DNA from: Methanobacteriota archaeon
Lineage (GTDB): Archaea; Halobacteriota; Methanocellia; Methanocellales; Methanocellaceae
NCBI GenBank assembly: GCA_023436075.1
Contig: JAEZKS010000056.1
Span: forward strand, 1-10,135
Length of the DNA: 10,135 nt
Reading direction: 5' to 3'
Positions within the stretch are counted from its first letter, which is position 1. Each line of letters starts with the position of its first letter. This document shows positions 1-5,145 of the stretch, one piece after another. Position numbers and translations under genes: made by a program. The notes under the pieces were generated by a model that was given only the letters and a program-made list of their open reading frames with translations, was not told the DNA's origin and made no database searches.

Positions 1-111
1 GATGTAAACAGAGTTCTTATAGAGGGGATCGCGGAGGTGATTCCTGAAAGCACTCAGGTACATCATCGATTGGCTGCTCTTTTTTCGGCATTGGCAGTAA
101 TTCATTTATAA
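1..111 (+). CDS. Possible 3' end of an unidentified gene (partial)
   Basis: Frame 1 is open from the first base to a TAA at 109-111, giving 36 residues that begin DVNRVLIEGIAEVIPE and end LAVIHL. Codons are mixed and GC-moderate, and the frame stops exactly where the sequence turns very AT-rich, which is what the end of a gene followed by a promoter looks like. I recognise no family. The frame is too short to prove coding, and the other two forward frames stop within about 45 nt. If real, this gene lies just upstream of the left operon on the same strand, separated from it by its own promoter region. Confidence 0.3.
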   Translation, partial: DVNRVLIEGIAEVIPESTQVHHRLAALFSALAVIHL

Positions 112-150
112 TTATAACAACATATTAATAAAAATATTAATATACATATA
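108..150 (+). promoter_or_regulatory. AT-rich promoter region (TATA-like) of the left operon
   Basis: Nearly pure A/T sequence in an otherwise GC-rich region, with archaeal TATA-box-like runs such as TTAATATACATATA at 137-150. A start site about 25 nt downstream would fall near 170-175 and leave a leader of about 95 nt before the ATG at 270. The first part (108-130) recurs with one substitution and one indel at 8326-8347, the promoter region of the minus-strand operon. Exact TATA and BRE positions cannot be fixed by eye. Confidence 0.45.
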
Positions 151-165
151 CCGTTTAAAGCATAA

Positions 166-265
166 CGAACAGGATGTCTGGAGCTGGCTGCCACACTACA
201 ACCGGATGAATTCCTTGACCAGCCTGCGGACATGCCCTGACGACTATCGGAAAAACCGGATGTGA
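166..265 (+). other. Open, protein-like stretch in the leader of the left operon
   Basis: Downstream of the AT-rich block the base composition returns to that of genes. One frame reads through from about 166 to a double TGA at 263-268 (…QDVWSWLPHYNR then MNSLTSLRTCPDDYRKNRM from the ATG at 206). It is out of frame with the acyltransferase that starts at 270. It could be a 19-residue leader ORF, the eroded tail of a lost gene, or chance. I see no ribosome binding site for the ATG at 206. Confidence 0.2.
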
Positions 266-269
266 TGAT

Positions 270-812
270 ATGGAAGAGCCTGAAGCACTGAACATGGCCG
301 AGATCAAGGCCTACTACGGGTACAAGGGTACCCTCGGCACAGTGAGATATTACCTGCGATTCATCTCCGGCTGGACCCTCCAGTCCTTGGCAAGACACTC
401 ACCTCACCCGGGCCTGTCGGCCGCGCTCCACAGGCTCCGGGGCGTCAGGATCGGCCGGCATGTGTACATAGGGCCCGATGTATGCCTGGACGAGCTCTAT
501 CCCGGTCTCCTGACGATCGACGACTACGTGAGCATCGGCATGGGAACGTTGATCTTCTGCCATTCCAACCCGACCTGTTCCATAGAGATCAAGAAGGGCT
601 TTTATCCGCGCATTGTCAAGCCGGCGACGATAAGGCGGGGCGCCTGGATAGCCCCCCGGTCCATCGTGCTGGCCGGAGTGACCGTGGGAGAGAACAGCGT
701 GGTCGCCGCCGGCAGCGTGGTCATCCGGGACGTCGAGCCCTATACCGTCGTCGGCGGGAATCCGGCGAAGGTGATAAGAAAGCTGACGCTCGAGGTGGTA
801 GCCCATGCGTAA
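270..812 (+). CDS. Hexapeptide-repeat (left-handed beta-helix) acyltransferase
   Basis: A 180-residue cytosolic enzyme expected to move an acyl group from acyl-CoA to a sugar hydroxyl or amine. Residues 1-55 form a basic, helical N-terminal part. From residue 56 there are imperfect hexapeptide turns of the left-handed beta-helix (RIGRHVYIGPDVCL, LTIDDYVSIGMGT, IRRGAWIAPRSIVLAGVTVGENSVVAAGSVV). The C-terminal signature is TVVGGNPAKVIRKL (159-172). H98 in FCHSNPT is the candidate catalytic base, as in WbbJ/maltose-acetyltransferase relatives. The ATG at 270 follows GGATGTGAT (258-266), one mismatch from the ideal archaeal site; M9 (294) is a weaker alternative. First gene of the left operon, overlapping the deacetylase by 8 nt (ATGCGTAA). 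The family usually uses acetyl-CoA, but some members take longer or hydroxylated acyl groups. The thiolase and dehydrogenase downstream make a 3-hydroxyacyl donor worth considering (inference). Confidence 0.93.
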   Translation: MEEPEALNMAEIKAYYGYKGTLGTVRYYLRFISGWTLQSLARHSPHPGLSAALHRLRGVRIGRHVYIGPDVCLDELYPGLLTIDDYVSIGMGTLIFCHSNPTCSIEIKKGFYPRIVKPATIRRGAWIAPRSIVLAGVTVGENSVVAAGSVVIRDVEPYTVVGGNPAKVIRKLTLEVVAHA

Positions 813-1644
813 CGCCCTGGTCGTCGACCTCGAGCACTGGCACAGCAACGAGTTCCTGACCGGGTACCTGCCCGCAGATATGCCGGACCAGGTCACGGAA
901 TCGGTGCGGCCGATCCTGCAGCTCCTCGAACGCTATGACGTGAAGGCGACGTTCGCCGTCCTCGGGTCCGTAGCCAGGGAACACCCGGAGTTGATCCGGG
1001 AGATATACGATCGGGGGCATGAAATTGCCTGCCACGCTTACTCCCACAAGACCCTGTACCAGCTGAGCAAAGCGGCCTTCGACGACGAGATCCAGCGCTC
1101 GGTGGCGCTGCTGCGGTCGATCACCGGCAGCCGACCCATCGGCTTCCGTGCGCCCAGCTTCTCCATAGACAATTCGACACGATGGGCCTTCGACGTGCTG
1201 GAAAAGTACGGCTTCAGGTACGATGCGAGCATCTTCCCGTTCAAGACGATGCTGTACGGCGTGCCCGATGCCCCCGTGAACATTTACCGCCCTTCTAAGG
1301 ACGACGTGGCGAAACACGATCCCCGGGGAAAGATCATCGAGTTCCCGATGACCGTCCTGAACACCTACAGGAACATCCCGATCGCAGGAGGCTTCTACCT
1401 GCGGGCCCTGCCGCTTCGCCTGCTGAAGGCGGGTTTCCGCAAGGTCAACCGGACGAGGCCCTCGATCTTATATATACATCCGTGGGAGACGTACCCGGGC
1501 ACGCCCCGGCTGGCGATTCCGGCGTTCTACCGGTTCGTCGCATACTACGGCATAGGATCGGCGCTGAAAAAGTTCGAGGCGCTGCTCCGCGAGTTCTCGT
1601 TCCGGCCGATCCGGGACGTTATTTTCGAAGGACAGGAAAGCTAA
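805..1644 (+). CDS. Polysaccharide deacetylase (NodB/CE4 fold), type associated with exopolysaccharide loci
   Basis: A 279-residue metal-dependent deacetylase expected to remove N- or O-acetyl groups from sugars. The NodB motifs appear in order. Motif 1 is NALVVDLEHW (3-12) with catalytic D8. Motif 2 is GHEIACHAYSH (71-81), with H77 and H81 as metal ligands. Motif 3 is GFRAPSFS (113-120). YDASIFP (139-145) follows, and IHPWE (224-228) carries the late His. The DLEHW opening, the IHPWE block and the C-terminal extension match deacetylases found in exosortase-linked polysaccharide loci (TIGR03006/DUF3473 type, from memory). There is no signal peptide or membrane segment: the protein starts directly in the fold, so a cytosolic lipid- or nucleotide-linked precursor is the likely substrate. 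The start is supported by GAGGTGG at 792-798, six nt before the ATG. A 15-nt gap separates the stop from the preferred thiolase start. Confidence 0.93.
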   Translation: MRNALVVDLEHWHSNEFLTGYLPADMPDQVTESVRPILQLLERYDVKATFAVLGSVAREHPELIREIYDRGHEIACHAYSHKTLYQLSKAAFDDEIQRSVALLRSITGSRPIGFRAPSFSIDNSTRWAFDVLEKYGFRYDASIFPFKTMLYGVPDAPVNIYRPSKDDVAKHDPRGKIIEFPMTVLNTYRNIPIAGGFYLRALPLRLLKAGFRKVNRTRPSILYIHPWETYPGTPRLAIPAFYRFVAYYGIGSALKKFEALLREFSFRPIRDVIFEGQES

Positions 1645-1659
1645 CAGGAGATGGAAAAG

Positions 1660-2799
1660 ATGCACATTACCGGCATTGGCCGGACCAAGTTCGGATCGCT
1701 GCCCCGGACATTGCCCGAGCTGGCGTACGAGGCCATGTACGACGCGATCGCAGACGGAAACATAGACATCACCGAGATCGACGCGATCTTCGTGTCCAAC
1801 TTCCTCGGCGGCCCGCTGAACGGGCAGCTGCACCTCAATTCAGTCATCGCGTCGCTGCTGCCGGGCATGAACGTGCCCGTCGTCCGCGTGGAGACCGCCT
1901 GTGCATCGTCCAGCACGGCCTTGAAGCAGGCGCTCTTCGCTCTGGAGAAGCTCGATCACGTGATGGTGGTCGGGGTGGAGAAGATGACTTCGCCGGACGT
2001 GCTCGGCACCACCGAGGCGATCGCCATGGCGGCGGACCGCCGGATCGACCAGATAAACGGGCTGATCTTTCCCGCCAACTACGCGCTGATCGCCCAGCAG
2101 TATATGCAGAAATACGGCGTCGATCACGAGGTGCTGGAGCAGGTCGCGCTCATCAACCACCAGAACGCGCGGCTGAACCCGCTCGCCCACTTCTACTACA
2201 AGGAGGTGACCCTGGATGTGATCCGGCGCTCGCCGGTGATCTCCACGCCGCTGAACCTCTTCGACTGCAGCCCGATCTCCGACGGGGCGGCCGCCGTCGT
2301 CGTGTCGAAGGAAAGCCGGAGCGCGCGGGATGCGAAAGTGTTGAGCTGCCAGTTTATGGCCGACTCCACTTCGCTCACCCAGCGGTCGAACCTGACGTCG
2401 TTCAATGCCGCGCGGCTGGCGGCGAAAAAGGCCTACGCAGAGTCCGGGACTGCGCCCCGGGACATCGATATCGTCGAGGTACACGACTGCTTCACCATCA
2501 GCGAGCTGATCGCCCTCGAGGACCTGGGTTTCTGCCCGCCGGGGGAGGCGGCGCGGATGGTGGGCGAGGGCCGCATCCTCCGAGACGGAGACATCCCGGT
2601 GAATACGGACGGCGGCCTCAAGGCGGATGGCCATCCTATCGGGGCGACTGGTCTGGCGCAGGTCTACGAGATCGTCACCCAACTCCGGGGAGAGGCCGGT
2701 AAGCGGCAGGTGCCAGGTGCGAGGAAAGGGATGACCCACAACGTCGGCGGCATCGGCGGCACTGCGGCCGTCACAATACTGGAGGGGAGCAAATGCTAG
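1660..2799 (+). CDS. Thiolase-fold acetyl-CoA acetyltransferase (SCP-x/archaeal type)
   Basis: Catalyses thiolytic Claisen chemistry, most simply 2 acetyl-CoA to acetoacetyl-CoA plus CoA. I prefer the ATG at 1660 (379 residues, MHITGIGRTKFG) because AGGAG at 1646-1650 is nine nt from it. An in-frame ATG at 1651 touches that site with no spacer and would add three residues. In numbering from 1651: nucleophile C84 in ETACASS; HDCFT at 278-282, typical of SCP-x thiolases; catalytic H328 in GGLKADGHPIGATG (321-334); and THNVGGIGG (362-370), where biosynthetic thiolases carry a Cys-x-Gly motif. Archaeal thiolases with this pattern work with a DUF35 zinc-ribbon/OB partner, and here that domain is encoded by the next gene, which overlaps by 7 nt (ATGCTAG). 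Its place in a glycan operon rather than a mevalonate or beta-oxidation locus is unusual. The chain length accepted cannot be read from sequence. Confidence 0.93.
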   Translation: MHITGIGRTKFGSLPRTLPELAYEAMYDAIADGNIDITEIDAIFVSNFLGGPLNGQLHLNSVIASLLPGMNVPVVRVETACASSSTALKQALFALEKLDHVMVVGVEKMTSPDVLGTTEAIAMAADRRIDQINGLIFPANYALIAQQYMQKYGVDHEVLEQVALINHQNARLNPLAHFYYKEVTLDVIRRSPVISTPLNLFDCSPISDGAAAVVVSKESRSARDAKVLSCQFMADSTSLTQRSNLTSFNAARLAAKKAYAESGTAPRDIDIVEVHDCFTISELIALEDLGFCPPGEAARMVGEGRILRDGDIPVNTDGGLKADGHPIGATGLAQVYEIVTQLRGEAGKRQVPGARKGMTHNVGGIGGTAAVTILEGSKC

Positions 2800-3893
2800 C
2801 GTACCATTGTGCCACCTGCGGCAAGTACTGGAGCTACCCGGTGCAGAAATGTATCTTCTGCAAAGGCGACACGCGCAAGGTCTCCGAGACGAAGTATACC
2901 GTGATCGGCTTCACCCGGATCAACGTCCCCTCGAGGGGGAACGAGAAAGTCCCGTACATCGACTACCTCCTTGAGGACCGGAACGGCAACAAAATCATCA
3001 TGAAATCGTTCAGCGAATACCCCATAGGCCACACTATCGACCTGGCCGAGAGCGGGACGAAAGCGCTCTCGGCAGGCGTCGTGGGCACCGGTACGCTTGG
3101 CGCTGGCATCGCCGAGTATATGCTGCGCAACGGGTGCGAGGTCACGCTGAAGACCCGGTCGCAGAAGTCGGCGGAAGCCGCCCGGGCGACCCTGGGCAAA
3201 AAGCTGGCGAAAGACCGGACTGAAGAGCAGGTCGGCCAGGTGCTCAGGCATCTCCGCATCACCACCGACTACGGCGACCTGCACGACTGCGACATCATCA
3301 TTGAAGCGGTCTCGGAGGAGATGGAGGTGAAAAAAGATGTGTTCAGGGCGCTGTCGGGCATCGCCGGGGAAAAAGCGATCTTTGCCACCAACACATCATC
3401 GCTCTCCGTCGATGAGCTGGCGGCGGCCACGGACAGGCCGGACCGCGTCATCGGCGTGCATTTCTTCAACCCGGTCTCGAAAATGGACCTGGTCGAGGTG
3501 GTCATCGGTCGCGCCACCTCCGCCGAAACCCACGACCTGGTCATCGGTTTCTGCAAGGAGATCGGCAAGAAGCCCATCGCCGTGAGCAACCATCCTGGTT
3601 TCATCGTCAACCGGCTGCTGCTGCCGCAAATCAACGATGCCGTGCACCTGTACGAGAGCGGTATCGCGGCGAAGGAAGACATCGATGCCGCCATGAAGAT
3701 GGGGCTGAACCATCCCATGGGCCCGTTTGCGTTAGCGGACCTGATCGGCATCGACGTATGTGTCAAAATCCTCGAGACGCTGCACGGCGGACTTTGCGAC
3801 GACCGGTATCAGCCTGCGGCAACGCTGCGGCAATTGCTGGAGGACGACAAGCTCGGGATCAAGGCCGGCGAGGGATTCTACAAATACCGGTAA
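2793..3893 (+). CDS. DUF35 zinc-ribbon/OB-fold domain fused to 3-hydroxyacyl-CoA dehydrogenase
   Basis: A 366-residue fusion. Residues 1-31 form a rubredoxin-like zinc ribbon with ligands C6, C9, C20 and C23. Residues about 33-88 form the OB-fold typical of DUF35 partners of archaeal thiolases (FTRINVPSRG, KVPYIDYLLEDRNG, SEYPIGHTIDL). From about 93 to the end is a complete 3-hydroxyacyl-CoA dehydrogenase: Rossmann GTGTLG (98-103), ATNTSSLS (198-205), catalytic HFFNP (H223) and E235, NHPGFIVNRLL (266-276), and C-terminal domain NHPMGPFALADLIG ending GEGFYKYR. The expected reaction is reduction of a 3-oxoacyl-CoA such as acetoacetyl-CoA to the (S)-3-hydroxyacyl-CoA. At the cofactor-selecting end of strand 2 the usual Asp is replaced (LKTRS, T121-R122), suggesting NADPH rather than NADH. 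GGAGGGGAG at 2781-2789 supports the start. Overlap with the thiolase suggests coupled translation and a physical complex. No break separates the two domains in the single open frame. Confidence 0.95.
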   Translation: MLAYHCATCGKYWSYPVQKCIFCKGDTRKVSETKYTVIGFTRINVPSRGNEKVPYIDYLLEDRNGNKIIMKSFSEYPIGHTIDLAESGTKALSAGVVGTGTLGAGIAEYMLRNGCEVTLKTRSQKSAEAARATLGKKLAKDRTEEQVGQVLRHLRITTDYGDLHDCDIIIEAVSEEMEVKKDVFRALSGIAGEKAIFATNTSSLSVDELAAATDRPDRVIGVHFFNPVSKMDLVEVVIGRATSAETHDLVIGFCKEIGKKPIAVSNHPGFIVNRLLLPQINDAVHLYESGIAAKEDIDAAMKMGLNHPMGPFALADLIGIDVCVKILETLHGGLCDDRYQPAATLRQLLEDDKLGIKAGEGFYKYR

Positions 3894-3958
3894 GCCCGCA
3901 ACAGAACTACTCGCGTCCGACGGATACCGTAGCCTTGCGGCAAATGGCGGAGACGGAT

Positions 3959-3966
3959 AGGCGATC
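3959..3966 (+). promoter_or_regulatory. Ribosome binding site deciding the FemAB-like gene start
   Basis: AGGCGATC differs by one base from the ideal AGGTGATC and lies six nt before the ATG at 3973. It sits in the 79-nt gap after the dehydrogenase stop, the longest gap in the left operon. I see no terminator or TATA-like box in that gap, so the gene is most likely co-transcribed with those upstream. Confidence 0.5.
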
Positions 3967-3972
3967 AGAAAC

Positions 3973-4968
3973 ATGATTACCACCAAATTGATTCAGGACG
4001 GCCCGGCCTGGGATCGGTTCCTGGACGGGACGCCTTACGGCACGATTTTTCACCGGTGGCGGTTCCTGAAGATCATCGAAAAGCACAGCCCTTACACCTT
4101 GCTGCCTTACGGCATATACAGGGGTAACGAGCTTATCTGCCTGTTCCCCCTCTACTTCAGGGCGTACCGGGGCCTGAAGCTCGTCTTTTCGCCGCCCCCG
4201 CAGATGCTGGTGCCGTACCTCGGCCCGGTCATGGGGGCCACGTACGGCGAACTCAAGCAGAAGCGCAGGGAAGCGTACCTGGCCGACGCCATCCGGACGA
4301 TCACCGCCGAGATGAGAAAGATCTCGCCGAACTACATGAAGATGCTGACGCAGCCGTGCTTCGACGATGTCCGGCCGTTCCGGTGGCAGCATTACGCCGT
4401 CGACATCTCCTACGATTACGTCATCGACCTGGCAAGGCCTCTCCAGGAGATCTGGGCTGGCTTTGACTCGACGTGCAAGAAACAGATCAAACATGTCCAG
4501 GGCCGGGGCCTGGAGATGCGACGCTCGGCAGACCCGGATGCTTTCTACAGGATCATGGAGGACAATTTCACGGCAAAGGGCCTCCGTTCCCCGTACCATG
4601 GCGGAGACAGCGGCTATCTCAAGGAGATACTGGATGCCTATCCGGACAACGTCAAGATGTACTTCCTGTACGAGGGAGAGAAGGTTGTCGGGGCACACGT
4701 CGTCTGCAAGTACCACGAGAAGTGCACGCTGTGGCTCGGCAGCGCCACGGGCAATTACAACGAATTCATGCTCTGGGAGCTGATGAAGCTCGAGAAGTCC
4801 GGCGGCATGAAGACCTTCGAGATCCAGGACGCGGATACACCCCGGGTCCTGCCGTTCAAGTCCAAGTTCAACCCCGGGCTGGAGCACAAGTTCCAGGTAA
4901 ACCGGAAGGATGCCCTCGGGTCCATCGCCGAGTGGGCTTTTAATAACATCCTCAAAGGCTGGATATAA
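3973..4968 (+). CDS. FemAB-like GNAT acyl/aminoacyltransferase (BioF2/Acetyltransf_6 type)
   Basis: A 331-residue soluble protein with no signal peptide or membrane segment. The N-terminal half has the FemAB-like pattern PYGTIFHRWRFLKIIEK (21-37), then VFSPPP...VPYLGPVM (71-87). The C-terminal half fits a GNAT fold: CKKQIKHVQGRGLEMR (168-183), EGEKVVGAHVV (234-244), and LPFKSKFNPGLEHKFQV (293-309), close to the final strand motif of this family. Bacterial relatives add amino acids to peptidoglycan precursors, but many occur in exopolysaccharide clusters beside deacetylases, with unknown acceptors. It likely transfers an acyl or aminoacyl group to a glycan precursor in the cytosol. It is a paralog of the gene at 9760, about half identical over the shared 125 residues by eye. 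It ends with in-frame tandem stops (TAA TAG), consistent with the last gene of the operon. Donor and acceptor cannot be told from sequence. Confidence 0.88.
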   Translation: MITTKLIQDGPAWDRFLDGTPYGTIFHRWRFLKIIEKHSPYTLLPYGIYRGNELICLFPLYFRAYRGLKLVFSPPPQMLVPYLGPVMGATYGELKQKRREAYLADAIRTITAEMRKISPNYMKMLTQPCFDDVRPFRWQHYAVDISYDYVIDLARPLQEIWAGFDSTCKKQIKHVQGRGLEMRRSADPDAFYRIMEDNFTAKGLRSPYHGGDSGYLKEILDAYPDNVKMYFLYEGEKVVGAHVVCKYHEKCTLWLGSATGNYNEFMLWELMKLEKSGGMKTFEIQDADTPRVLPFKSKFNPGLEHKFQVNRKDALGSIAEWAFNNILKGWI

Positions 4969-5096
4969 TAGCCCATCATCTCCCATGTAGAAAAAAACAA
5001 GGCCTCTGCGGGCATCAACTCGAGCGGCCTTCGCCGCGGTCACGCGCGCGTACGCAAGACCGGCACGCCTGCGTGTTAGACAAGGTACTTAAGTGC

Positions 5097-5139
5097 ATCT
5101 TGCTTGAGCCAGATGGCAAGATAAAAAAGAACGTTTTTC
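5097..5139. terminator. Possible bidirectional terminator in the convergent spacer
   Basis: Within the 177-nt spacer between two converging operons, ATCTTGC (5097-5103) and GCAAGAT (5116-5122) form a perfect 7-bp inverted repeat with a 12-nt loop. Just after it, A6 (5123-5128) and T5 (5134-5138) give a T-tract on each strand. Archaeal termination depends mainly on T-tracts, so T5 would serve the plus operon and the T6 on the minus strand the membrane-protein operon. A second small hairpin (GCGGC CTTC GCCGC, 5024-5037) lacks a T-tract. The rest of 4969-5145 holds no gene I can support. Confidence 0.4.
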
Positions 5140-5145
5140 AAGCTC

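Noticed and set aside
33..41. Perfect archaeal ribosome-binding sequence GGAGGTGAT
   Set aside because: No start codon follows at a workable distance in an open frame; it reads naturally as codons of the partial frame ending at 111.
1651..1659. ATG at 1651 as the thiolase start
   Set aside because: The AGGAG site touches this ATG with no spacer, whereas the ATG at 1660 lies nine nt away and gives the usual thiolase N-terminus. The difference is only three residues, so this is a preference and not a certainty.
3894..3972. Possible frameshifted continuation of the dehydrogenase past its stop
   Set aside because: The protein already ends with the normal family C-terminus (GEGFYKYR); the gap sequence gives nothing that extends the fold.
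3907..5043. Long antisense frame of 378 residues opposite the FemAB-like gene
   Set aside because: It is a shadow frame in GC-rich coding sequence. The sense gene has family motifs and a ribosome site, while the antisense product has no recognisable features. The same applies to the antisense frame at 1840-2739 and the plus-strand frame at 1482-2702.
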